NCBI GenBank assembly: GCA_963724435.1
Contig: CAVRUN010000016.1
Span: 35,037 to 99,036 of the forward strand
DNA length: 64,000 bases
Direction: 5' to 3'
Source: AP-15 sp963724435
Lineage (GTDB): Bacteria > Pseudomonadota > Alphaproteobacteria > ATCC43930 > CGMCC-115725
Below, in pieces: positions 8,964 through 17,092 of the stretch (positions are counted from its first letter, which is position 1; the number at the start of each line of letters is the position of its first letter). Made by a program: the position numbers and the translations under genes. The notes beneath the pieces are model-generated. The model searched no databases and was not told the DNA's origin. It was given only the letters and a program-made list of their open reading frames with translations.

Positions 8964-10157
8964 ATGAGACGCAGCACCGACAAGATCCTGACCAGCCATG
9001 CCGGCAGCCTGCCGCGGCCGGACGCACTGATTGCCGCTTGGGCGGCAAATGACGAAAGCGCGCTTGCGGATGAACTCCGCAATGCCGTCGCCGATGTCGT
9101 GCGACATCAAAAGGAGCTTGGCATCGACGTTCCCGGCGATGGCGAGTTTGGCAAGCCGATGGGTCAGCGCGTCAATTACGGCTCATGGTGGCGCTATTCA
9201 TGGCAGCGCCTTTCCGGCATCGATCCGGGCCAGCAGTCGCTTTACGAGATGGAGGCGCGCCGCTCGCGTCAAGGCGAGATCGTCCTGACCAGCTTTGGTG
9301 ACCGCCGTGACCGGGCGTTGTTCGCGGCCGCTTACAACGACCCGGAATCCGGCATTACGACGGGGCCGCGCCCGCCGAGTCCGGTGTGCACCGGTCCGCT
9401 GCGCTATACCGGGCACGACATGATCAACGCCGATATCGCCCGCTTTAAAGCGGCGCTGGCGGCGGCCGGGGTCGAAGAGGGCTTTATGACCGCCGTGGCG
9501 CCCGCCAGCTGTGCGCGCATCGCCAATGAGTATTACAAAACCGAGGAGGAGTTCCTCTTCGCCTGCGCCGATGCGATGCGCGAGGAGTACAAAGCGATCG
9601 TCGACGCCGGCATCATCCTGCAGCTCGACGATCCGTGCATCGCCGAAGGGTGGGACCAGGTCAATCCTGAGCCGAAAGTCGAGGACTACCGAAAGCTCGC
9701 GACACGCTGGATCGAGGCGCTTAATCACGCATTGCGCGGCTTACCCCAGGAGCGCATTCGCTTTCATCTGTGCTGGGGCAGCTGGCATGGGCCGCATGTG
9801 ACCGACATCGCGATGCGCGACATCGTCGAAGTCATGCTCAAGGTCAATGCCCAGGCCTATTCGTTCGAGGCCGGCAATGTTCGTCACGAGCACGAATGGA
9901 AGGTGTGGCAGGAAATCAAACTGCGCGATGACAAGATCATCCTGCCGGGTGTCGTCAGCCACGCGACCAATGTCGTCGAGCACCCCGAACTCGTCGCCGA
10001 CCGCATCCTGCGCTTTGCGAATTTGGTCGGCCGTGAGCGGGTCATTGCGTCCACCGATTGCGGGCTCGGCGGCCGCGTCCACCCGCAGATCGCCTGGGCC
10101 AAGCTCGAAGCACTGGCGCAGGGTGCGGCCCTCGCCAGCAAGCAATTGTGGCGCTGA
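8964..10157 (+). CDS. Cobalamin-independent methionine synthase (MetE C-terminal)-like methyltransferase, copy 1
   Basis: 397 residues, the length of a single MetE C-terminal barrel. Zinc ligands are readable: the HxC pair in RFHLCWGSWHGPH, the Glu in SFEAGNVRHEHEW and the distal Cys in STDCGLGGR. It opens with ILTSHAGSLPRP and PGDGEFGK, typical of the short, stand-alone MetE-like family. That family also includes coenzyme-M and other thiol alkyl transferases. The ATG at 8964 is preferred over 8961 because GGGAGGA lies directly before the latter. It is followed after 9 nt by a paralogue with near-identical 3' DNA. The thiol acceptor and methyl donor are unknown. Confidence 0.88.
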   Translation: MRRSTDKILTSHAGSLPRPDALIAAWAANDESALADELRNAVADVVRHQKELGIDVPGDGEFGKPMGQRVNYGSWWRYSWQRLSGIDPGQQSLYEMEARRSRQGEIVLTSFGDRRDRALFAAAYNDPESGITTGPRPPSPVCTGPLRYTGHDMINADIARFKAALAAAGVEEGFMTAVAPASCARIANEYYKTEEEFLFACADAMREEYKAIVDAGIILQLDDPCIAEGWDQVNPEPKVEDYRKLATRWIEALNHALRGLPQERIRFHLCWGSWHGPHVTDIAMRDIVEVMLKVNAQAYSFEAGNVRHEHEWKVWQEIKLRDDKIILPGVVSHATNVVEHPELVADRILRFANLVGRERVIASTDCGLGGRVHPQIAWAKLEALAQGAALASKQLWR

Positions 10158-10166
10158 GGTCGGATC

Positions 10167-11381
10167 ATGAGAACCAGCACCGATCACATCCTGACGACCC
10201 ATGTCGGCAGCCTGCCGCGGCCGGATGATCTGATCGCGGCGAACCGCGCCCGCGAAGACGGCCAGGCCAGCGACAAGTCGGCGTTCGAGAGGATTTTGCG
10301 AACTGCCGTCGACGATGTCGTGCGCCTCCAGAAGGAACTCGGCGTCGATATCCCGGGCGATGGCGAATTCGGCAAATCGGCCGGACATCGGGTCAACTAT
10401 GGCGCGTGGTGGAACTATGTCTTCCTGCGGCTTGGCGGCCTCCGGCTCGACGGGCCGAGCCTCGACCACATGGTCCCGCGGCAAGCCCGGCCAGGCGAAC
10501 TGGTGCTGCAGAACGCGGCGAGGCGGCGTGACCGGGTGCGTTTCGCGGAGGCCTATGCCGATCGCGAGTCGGGCGTTTTCATGGGTCCGCGCCCCTCGGC
10601 AGGGCCGGTCTGTGTCGGGCCGGTCAGCTATATCGGCCACGAGGCGGTCAAAGCCGACATCGACAATTTCAAGGCGGCGTTAGCGTTGGCCGGGGTCGAA
10701 GAAGGCTTTATGACCTCGGTGGCGCCGGGCAGCGCCTATCGCATCCCCAACCAACATTATCGGAGCGACGAGGAATTCCTCTATGCCTGGGCTGAGGCAA
10801 TGCGGGAGGAGTACAAGGCGATCGTCGATGCCGGGCTAATCCTGCAGCTCGACGATCCGGCGACCGCGACCGGCTGGGATATGATGGATCCCGAGCCCGA
10901 TGTCGAAGGCTATCGAAAATTCACAATGGTCCGGATCCAGGCGCTCAATCATGCATTACGCGGCTTACCCGAGGATCGCATCCGCTTTCATTTGTGCTGG
11001 GGCAGCTGGCACGGGCCACATGTGACCGACATCCCGATGCGCGAGATCGTCGAGGTCATGCTCAAGGTCAATGCCCAGGCCTACTCGTTCGAGGCCGGCA
11101 ATGTTCGTCACGAGCACGAATGGAAGGTGTGGCAGGAAATCAAACTGCCCGACGACAAGATCATCCTGCCGGGCGTCGTCAGCCACGCGACCAATGTCGT
11201 CGAGCACCCCGAACTGGTCGCCGACCGCATCCTGCGCTTTGCCAATTTGGTCGGCCGTGAGCGCGTGATCGCTTCGACCGATTGCGGGCTCGGCGGCCGC
11301 GTCCACCCGCAGATCGCCTGGGCCAAGCTCGAAGCGCTGACACAAGGCGCGGCGCTCGCCAGCAAGAATCTATGGCGATAG
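10167..11381 (+). CDS. Cobalamin-independent methionine synthase (MetE C-terminal)-like methyltransferase, copy 2
   Basis: 404 residues, paralogous to the gene immediately upstream. The same zinc site is present (HLCWG, FEAGN, STDCGLGG). The first two thirds differ at many positions from copy 1, including a longer N-terminal region with an insertion around REDGQASDKSAF. The last about 400 nt are almost the same as copy 1 (compare 9770-10140 with 10990-11364). This indicates duplication with later local gene conversion, or selection on the shared metal site. The two copies could form a heteromer or use different substrates. Confidence 0.88.
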   Translation: MRTSTDHILTTHVGSLPRPDDLIAANRAREDGQASDKSAFERILRTAVDDVVRLQKELGVDIPGDGEFGKSAGHRVNYGAWWNYVFLRLGGLRLDGPSLDHMVPRQARPGELVLQNAARRRDRVRFAEAYADRESGVFMGPRPSAGPVCVGPVSYIGHEAVKADIDNFKAALALAGVEEGFMTSVAPGSAYRIPNQHYRSDEEFLYAWAEAMREEYKAIVDAGLILQLDDPATATGWDMMDPEPDVEGYRKFTMVRIQALNHALRGLPEDRIRFHLCWGSWHGPHVTDIPMREIVEVMLKVNAQAYSFEAGNVRHEHEWKVWQEIKLPDDKIILPGVVSHATNVVEHPELVADRILRFANLVGRERVIASTDCGLGGRVHPQIAWAKLEALTQGAALASKNLWR

Positions 11382-12643
11382 TGCAAGAGGGCGGACCCCG
11401 GCTTTCGTGTTTTGTCTCGGAAGATTGGCGGGACGGTGTACGGTTGTGGCAAGCTGTCGAGTGGCTGTGGCAGCAACGGCGGATGCGCGAGGCAGCGCAG
11501 CTCGTCCCGGTAGTCCATAGGAGGGACCCGCGCGCCCGCGCCGCGACCCCCGCGAGTCTGGCGGCGCGGCGCGTGGGAGGTCCCTGTGGACCCACCGGGA
11601 CGAGCGTCTCTCGGACGCGCCGCCGCCGCCGCAGGCCGATCATGGGGAGCGCCGGCTGATGGATCTTAAGCTGCACGCCAATGCCACGACCACGCCGCGC
11701 ACTCGTGCCTATATCCAGAAAAGCCAGGCCAGCAATGCCGCGCTGGCGCGCGAACTCGGCATCCACAGCCGCACCGTGGCGCGCTGGAAGGGCCGTCAGG
11801 ACCTCGTCGATCGATCGACCCGCCCGCATCGGCTGAGCACCGCCTTGACTGATTGGGAAGAAGCCTTGGTGATCGAGCTGCGGCGCAGCCTCGCTCTGGC
11901 GCTCGACGACATCGTCGAGGCGATGCGGCGCTGCATCAACCCCGAACTGTCGCGCAGCGCCATTCACCGCTGTCTGCAGCGCTACGGCATCTCCACCCGC
12001 CTCACGCTGCAAAAAGCCCCGGCCGCCGCCTTTCACACCAACACCCCGGCCGGCTTCATCCACATCGATGTCAAATACCTGCCGCCGCTCGACCGCCGCC
12101 GCAGTTACGCCTATGTCGCCATCGACCGCGCTACCCGCTTTGTCTATCTCGAGATCCTGCCCAATCGCCGGGCCGCCACCGCGGCCGACTTCCTCAAACG
12201 CTTTCTCGCCACCTTCCCGCTCACCGTCCACACCATCCTCACCGACAACGGCTCCGAGTTCACCGACCGCTTCGCTGTCGACAAGAAAGACAAGCCGTAC
12301 GACAAACCCTCGGGCGAGCATGCCTTCGATCGCATCTGTACCGAGCGTCGGATCACCCACCGTCTGATCCGTCCCTTCCGACCGCAAACCAACGGCATGG
12401 TCGAACGCTTCAACCGCCGCTTGGGCGAGCATCTCGATCGCCGACCCCAACTGCAGGCCCATCGCCGCTTTCGCGACCATGCCGAACGTGACGCCTACCT
12501 CCACACTTTCGTTGCCGACTACAATCGCACCCGCCTGCGATGTCTCGGCTATCAGGCGCCCGCCGAGCTCCTCGCCAATCTTGCGGGACACAACACGCAA
12601 GCGGGGGAACCGCTAGCGTATTGTGGCCGTGGAGTATTGGTGA
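11382..12643 (+). mobile_element. IS481-family insertion sequence, boundaries unresolved
   Basis: The transposase gene and its GC-rich leader (11382-11658) fill the space between the second MetE-like gene and katG. I could not find matching terminal inverted repeats or a target duplication, so the boundaries given are only the limits set by the neighbouring genes. The leader contains a GGTCC/GGACC hairpin around 11580-11595. The right side runs straight into the katG stop codon, suggesting the right end is missing or eroded. Confidence 0.45.
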
Positions 12644-12705
12644 TCAGGCGAGGTCGAAGCGGTCCAAGTTCATCACCTTGGTCCACGCCGCCACGAAGTC
12701 TTTGA
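11659..12705 (+). CDS. IS481-family transposase
   Basis: A DDE transposase with an N-terminal helix-turn-helix (ALARELGIHSRTVARWKGR) and an rve integrase core: FIHIDVKYLPPL (first Asp), TILTDNGSEF (second Asp) and PQTNGMVERFNRR (Glu). The family-like C-terminus ends near ELLANLAGHNT at about 12600. The frame then continues about 35 residues that look unrelated to transposase, and its last 62 bases lie antisense to the katG 3' end. The 3' tail is therefore probably read-through past a lost stop or lost right IS end. Confidence 0.88.
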   Translation: MDLKLHANATTTPRTRAYIQKSQASNAALARELGIHSRTVARWKGRQDLVDRSTRPHRLSTALTDWEEALVIELRRSLALALDDIVEAMRRCINPELSRSAIHRCLQRYGISTRLTLQKAPAAAFHTNTPAGFIHIDVKYLPPLDRRRSYAYVAIDRATRFVYLEILPNRRAATAADFLKRFLATFPLTVHTILTDNGSEFTDRFAVDKKDKPYDKPSGEHAFDRICTERRITHRLIRPFRPQTNGMVERFNRRLGEHLDRRPQLQAHRRFRDHAERDAYLHTFVADYNRTRLRCLGYQAPAELLANLAGHNTQAGEPLAYCGRGVLVIRRGRSGPSSSPWSTPPRSL

Positions 12706-14854
12706 CAAACTTCTCCTTCGAATCCGCGCTCGCATAGACTTCCGCGAGGGCGCGCAGCTGTGAGTGCGAACCGAAGATCAGATCGACGCGGGTGCCGGTC
12801 CATTTCAGCTCGCCCGTTGCGCGGTCGCGGCCTTCAAACACGTCCTGGGCTTCCGAGACGGCTTTCCAGACCGTACCCATGTCGAGCAGGTTGACAAAGA
12901 AGTCATTGGTCAGCGTCCCGGGGCGCTTTGTGAAGACGCCGTGCTGCGACTGTCCGAAATTCGCATTCAGCATGCGCATGCCGCCGATGAGAACCGTCAT
13001 TTCAGGGGCGGTCAACGTCAGGAGTTGCGCCCGATCGACCAGCATCTCCTCCGGCGAGGTGTAGGCGGCTTTGAGGTAGTTGCGGAACCCGTCCGCAGCC
13101 GGTTCTAACACCTCAAAGGCCTCGATGTCGGTCTGATCCTGCGATGCGTCCGTGCGCCCAGGCGTGAAGGGAACCTGTATGCCATGCCCGGCATTCTTCG
13201 CAGCCTGCTCGACAGCGGCACAGCCACCAAGGATGATCAGATCGGCGAGTGAGACCTGCTTCCCTCCGGTCTGCGCGACGTTGAACTCCTTTTGGACATC
13301 CTCGAGGGTTTCAAGCACGTTCGCCAGTTGGGCCGGCTGGTTGACCTCCCAATCCTTTTGCGGTGCCAAGCGGATGCGCGCCCCGTTTGCCCCACCGCGC
13401 TTGTCGGAGCCACGGAAAGTTGCCGCCGACGCCCAAGCGATCGAAACCAATTGGGAAATCGAAAGACCCGATGCGAGGATTTTGGCCTTGAGTGCGCGGA
13501 TGTCCTGCTCGTCGATCAGTTGATGCGTGACGACCGGGACCGGGTCTTGCCACAGCAACTCCTCCGCGGGGACCTCCGGGCCGAGATAGCGCGAGCGCGG
13601 ACCCATGTCGCGATGCACCAGCTTGAACCACGCCCGGGCGAACGCGTCTGCCAGCTGATCGGGATTCTCGTAGAACCGTCTTGAAATCCTTTCGTAAACC
13701 GGGTCGACGCGCAAGGCGAGGTCGGTGGTCAGCATGGAAGGCCCACGGCGCTTCGATCGGTCGTCCGGATCCGGCACGGTACCGGCGCCCGCGTCGCCCC
13801 TCGGCTTCCACTGATACGCGCCGGCCGGGCTCTTCGTCAGTTCCCATTCGTAGCCGAACAAGTTCGAGAAGAAGTTGTTGCTCCACTTTGTTGGCGTCTG
13901 GGTCCAGATGACTTCCAGACCGCTCCCGATCGCCTCATCGCCCTTGCCGCTGCCATAGCTGTTCTTCCAGCCGAGCCCCTGCTCCTCGATCGAGGCGCCT
14001 TCAGGCTCGGGGCCGACATATTTGCTCGGATCGGCGGCGCCATGGGTTTTGCCAAAGGTGTGTCCGCCGGCGATCAGCGCCACAGTCTCCTCGTCGTTCA
14101 TGGCCATGCGCTTGAACGTCTCGCGGATATCCCGCGCCGCAGCGAGCGGATCCGGCTTGCCGTTCGGCCCTTCCGGATTGACGTAGATCAGACCCATCTG
14201 CACAGCGGCGAGAGGATTCTCGAGATCGCGGTCGCCGCTGTAGCGCTCGTCCGCCAGCCACTTGCCTTCGGGGCCCCAGTAGATGTCCTCTGGGGGTTCC
14301 CAGACATCCTCGCGCCCGCCGCCAAAGCCGAATGTCTTGAAGCCCATCGACTCCAGCGCGCAGTTACCGGCGAGGATCATCAGGTCGGCCCAGGAGATCT
14401 TGCTGCCATACTTCTGCTTGACCGGCCACAGCAACCGGCGCGCTCGGTCGAGGAGCACGTTGTCCGGCCAGCTGTTGAGCGGCGCAAAGCGCTGCGTGCC
14501 GGAGCCAGCACCGCCGCGGCCGTCACCGATGCGGTAGGTGCCCGCGCTGTGCCACGCCATCCGGATGAAGAGCGGCCCGTAATGCCCGAAGTCGGCCGGC
14601 CACCACTCTTGCGAGTCGGTCATCAGCGCATAGAGGTCGTTTTTCAGGGCCTGGAAGTCGAGTTTCTTGAACTCCTCGGCGTAGTTGAAGTCCTTGCCCA
14701 TGGGATCAGCCAGAGGAGAGTTCTGCTGCAGAATTTTGAGGTTCAACTGGTTTGGCCACCAGTCCCGGTTCGACCTGCCCCTGAAAGTCTCAGGGGGGCG
14801 AGCACCATGCATTACCGGGCACTTGCCGGCGCTTGCGACAATATCTCCGTCCAT
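12644..14854 (-). CDS. katG: Catalase-peroxidase
   Basis: A full-length KatG of about 736 residues, with both peroxidase-like halves. In the N-terminal half the distal site is MAWHSAGTYR (Arg, Trp, His) and the proximal heme ligand is in AGGHTFGKTHG. The Trp-Tyr-Met crosslink residues are present in MAWHS, GLIYVNPEG and RMAMNDEE. The start at 14854 is preferred because GGAGAG lies 5 nt upstream; an ATG four codons earlier lacks that spacing. It detoxifies hydrogen peroxide in the cytosol. Upstream lies a catalase gene remnant whose promoter may now drive katG. Confidence 0.97.
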   Translation of the reverse strand: MDGDIVASAGKCPVMHGARPPETFRGRSNRDWWPNQLNLKILQQNSPLADPMGKDFNYAEEFKKLDFQALKNDLYALMTDSQEWWPADFGHYGPLFIRMAWHSAGTYRIGDGRGGAGSGTQRFAPLNSWPDNVLLDRARRLLWPVKQKYGSKISWADLMILAGNCALESMGFKTFGFGGGREDVWEPPEDIYWGPEGKWLADERYSGDRDLENPLAAVQMGLIYVNPEGPNGKPDPLAAARDIRETFKRMAMNDEETVALIAGGHTFGKTHGAADPSKYVGPEPEGASIEEQGLGWKNSYGSGKGDEAIGSGLEVIWTQTPTKWSNNFFSNLFGYEWELTKSPAGAYQWKPRGDAGAGTVPDPDDRSKRRGPSMLTTDLALRVDPVYERISRRFYENPDQLADAFARAWFKLVHRDMGPRSRYLGPEVPAEELLWQDPVPVVTHQLIDEQDIRALKAKILASGLSISQLVSIAWASAATFRGSDKRGGANGARIRLAPQKDWEVNQPAQLANVLETLEDVQKEFNVAQTGGKQVSLADLIILGGCAAVEQAAKNAGHGIQVPFTPGRTDASQDQTDIEAFEVLEPAADGFRNYLKAAYTSPEEMLVDRAQLLTLTAPEMTVLIGGMRMLNANFGQSQHGVFTKRPGTLTNDFFVNLLDMGTVWKAVSEAQDVFEGRDRATGELKWTGTRVDLIFGSHSQLRALAEVYASADSKEKFVKDFVAAWTKVMNLDRFDLA

Positions 14855-14877
14855 AATTCTCTCCATTCCGTAGAATC

Positions 14878-14898
14878 AGACCATATCTATTCTGGTCT
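14878..14898. promoter_or_regulatory. Inverted repeat upstream of katG
   Basis: Six-base arms AGACCA and TGGTCT separated by 9 AT-rich bases, immediately before the katG leader and overlapping the end of the catalase remnant. It could be an operator or a transcript hairpin. No specific regulator is recognised. Confidence 0.4.
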
Positions 14899-15037
14899 AG
14901 GGTTTGACTTCATGACGGACACGACGAATAGACGCCAAACACTCGGCAGGGCCGTGCGCCGACGCGGTAAGGCTGTTCGGGTTGTCGCTGACCGGGATGC
15001 CGGCCTCGATCGTCAGTCGCGGTTTCTTCGGATCCAT
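14897..15037 (-). pseudogene. N-terminal remnant of a monofunctional catalase gene
   Basis: A 46-codon frame beginning MDPKKPRLTIEAG and continuing VSDNPNSLTA. This matches the conserved beginning of clade-3 catalases (KKPRLT..G.PV.DNQNSLTAG). After about residue 30 the match is lost and the frame closes at a TAG. A strong ribosome binding site (GGAGGA, 7 nt before the ATG) and an upstream promoter are intact. The body of the catalase is gone and katG follows within about 45 nt, so the remnant may now act as a leader cistron for katG. Confidence 0.7.
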
Positions 15038-15076
15038 ACTCTCCTCCTAAAGCCTCGTTCGCTCTTTTCTAGAACG

Positions 15077-15109
15077 ATTATAAACTGGGCGGCATCCTGC
15101 GCTTGTCAA
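15077..15109 (-). promoter_or_regulatory. Sigma-70-like promoter for catalase remnant/katG
   Basis: On the minus strand a perfect TATAAT (15082-15077) and a perfect TTGACA (15109-15104) are separated by 21 bases, longer than the usual 17. An over-long spacer is typical of promoters that need an activator to realign them. A TTCTAGAA palindrome (15067-15074) lies just downstream near the expected start site. Which regulator acts is not visible. Confidence 0.5.
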
Positions 15110-15143
15110 TACGGCGTGCTCGCGGTCGCTTGAGGGAGGAATC

Positions 15144-16109
15144 ATGTCCACCCTGGCCCCCCGCGCGAACCCCGACGCGATCGAGCGGGCGGCGCGGCTG
15201 CTGCGCTCAGGAGCGCTGGTGGGGTTTCCGACCGAAACCGTCTATGGGCTGGGCGCCGACGCGACAAGCGACCGCGCGGTCGCCGCGATTTTTGCCGCGA
15301 AGGGCCGGCCACACTTCAACCCCCTGATCGTGCACGTCCCGGGCCTGACCGAGGCCGAGGCTTTGGCCGAGTTCGACATGCGGGCGCGAGGTGTGGCGGC
15401 GCGGTTTTGGCCGGGACCGCTATCGCTGGTGTTGCGCCGACGCAGCGACGCCGGGCTCTCGCTATTGGCGAGCGCCGGGCTCGACACGGTGGCGATCCGC
15501 GCTCCGGCACATCCCGTCGCACAGGCCCTGTTGCGCGCGGCCGGCCGGCCGATTGCCGCACCCTCCGCCAACCGCTCCGGGCGGGTGAGCCCGACCGAGG
15601 CCGCGCATGTCATGAGCGAACTCGGCGAATATGTCTCGCTGATCCTCGACGGCGGGCGCACGCCGGTCGGTGTGGAATCGACCGTCCTCGATTTGTCGGG
15701 TGAGGCCCCTGCCCTGCTCCGCCCCGGCGGCGTCACCGTCGAAGAATTAGAGGCGTTGCTAGGCCCGATCACCACACCCAGCCCCGCCGAAGCCGCCTCG
15801 CTGCGCTCGCCGGGCCAATTGGCGAGCCATTACGCGCCGTCCCTACCGATACGCCTTAACGTGACCGACGCCCGCCCGGGTGAGGTGTTGCTCGCCTTTG
15901 GCCGCGACGCCCCGGCGGGCTTTGCCGAGGTGTTGTGGCTCAGCCGCTCGGGTGACCTCGCCGAGGCTGCTGCCAATCTGTTCGCGATGTTGCGGCAGCT
16001 CGACCGCCCGATTTTTTCGGGGATCGCGGTCATGCCGATTCCCGAGCACGGTCTTGGCCGCGCAATCAACGACCGCTTGCGCCGCGCCGCCGCCCCAAGG
16101 GAGGGCTGA
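15144..16109 (+). CDS. tsaC: L-threonylcarbamoyladenylate synthase (Sua5 type)
   Basis: A 321-residue protein with the YrdC/Sua5 signatures FPTETVYGLG, KGRPHFNPL and APSANRSG, then a linker and a C-terminal Sua5 domain (SPGQLASHYAP, about residues 220-321). It makes threonylcarbamoyl-AMP from threonine, bicarbonate and ATP for t6A37 of ANN-decoding tRNAs. The length shows the long Sua5 form rather than the short TsaC form. GGGAGGA lies before the ATG. It is transcribed divergently from katG. Confidence 0.95.
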   Translation: MSTLAPRANPDAIERAARLLRSGALVGFPTETVYGLGADATSDRAVAAIFAAKGRPHFNPLIVHVPGLTEAEALAEFDMRARGVAARFWPGPLSLVLRRRSDAGLSLLASAGLDTVAIRAPAHPVAQALLRAAGRPIAAPSANRSGRVSPTEAAHVMSELGEYVSLILDGGRTPVGVESTVLDLSGEAPALLRPGGVTVEELEALLGPITTPSPAEAASLRSPGQLASHYAPSLPIRLNVTDARPGEVLLAFGRDAPAGFAEVLWLSRSGDLAEAAANLFAMLRQLDRPIFSGIAVMPIPEHGLGRAINDRLRRAAAPREG

Positions 16110-16247
16110 CATTATCGGGCAAAGCGGGGGTTTAGGGAGGGCGGCAGTCGCCTTTGACCGGCGCCTCACGGCCGAACCCGGGACGCGGCGTTGACGCTCG
16201 ATGTGGAGGATGGGCGGTGGCAACCTTGTAAGTTGCCGATTGAGCCA

Positions 16248-16946
16248 ATGCCCCACCGAAACGGGGACCGAACGCGCGGGTCCAAGAAATTTCTCTTCCC
16301 CGTCCTCCCGTTCGCGATAGCTGGGTGTGCGCGTCATTATGACGATACCGTCTATGTGCCTGACCCGCCGGCGGTGCCGACGCCAGCTCTGCCTGCCGTT
16401 CCTTCCGAGGAACAGATCGGTGAACAGGTGCGGGCAGCACAAGCTGAGTGTAACGCCAGATACGAGCAGCGCAGAATTAAAAAAGCCACTGACGCGGTTA
16501 AGTGTTTTGAACAGAAACTTGATCGAATAAGCGAGCAGGATTTGCATCCGCTAAGCGATACCGATAAACTCCTGTTGGCAAAAATGTATGAGCTCGCGGA
16601 AAAGGTTGACCTAAAGCAGCTCACCAAAGCAGAAGCAAAGCTGAAATACGCTGAGTACCAGATGGCTCTTAATGCTCAAGCATCCGCTCAGACTCAAGCC
16701 CAAGTTGCAGCCCAGACCGAGCGCGAAAAGGCAGTTCGGGAGCAAAGCGAAATAGAAGTGCAGGCGCGCGCTTTGGAGCTGCAAGCCGAAGCGGCTCGTC
16801 GGGACGCAGCGACCCGCGAACTCTTAGGGGCCGCGGCGATTTTCGGTGCTATGGCCCAGCCTTCCCGATTGCCCTACGGCGCTTACCGACTTCCTAACCA
16901 AGGGATCACCTGCCTCCAGACCGGTAATCTGACAACCTGTCAGTAG
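16248..16946 (+). CDS. Putative lipoprotein with coiled-coil region
   Basis: Starting at the ATG at 16248, a basic stretch (RTRGSKK) precedes a hydrophobic segment ending in the lipobox AIAGC, so it is probably lipidated and anchored in the membrane. After a proline-rich linker it has a long charged, Gln/Ala/Glu-rich helix (about residues 60-200) likely to form a coiled coil. The tail is hydrophobic and contains a Cys pair (GITCLQTGNLTTC). No family is recognised. Base composition is more AT-rich than the neighbours, hinting at a different history. Confidence 0.65.
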   Translation: MPHRNGDRTRGSKKFLFPVLPFAIAGCARHYDDTVYVPDPPAVPTPALPAVPSEEQIGEQVRAAQAECNARYEQRRIKKATDAVKCFEQKLDRISEQDLHPLSDTDKLLLAKMYELAEKVDLKQLTKAEAKLKYAEYQMALNAQASAQTQAQVAAQTEREKAVREQSEIEVQARALELQAEAARRDAATRELLGAAAIFGAMAQPSRLPYGAYRLPNQGITCLQTGNLTTCQ

Positions 16947-17092
16947 ACCGAGCAAGCCCTTATTATTTCCGCGGGATGCGCGACGGCTTTCTGGCCTACT
17001 CTTGCGGTCGCGAAAGCGGGGTCCTGGCCTGCCCCTGGCCTGAACAGCGGGTCGCATGTGAGCGCGTATCCTGGGTTCCCGTGTTCGCGGGG

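Noticed and set aside
11382..11658. Search for an IS481 left terminal inverted repeat
   Set aside because: Several short palindromes occur, but none pairs convincingly with the right side near 12600-12643.
15843..16547. 234-codon minus-strand open frame across the tsaC end and lipoprotein start
   Set aside because: Antisense to the Sua5 domain and to the lipoprotein signal region, with no motif of its own.
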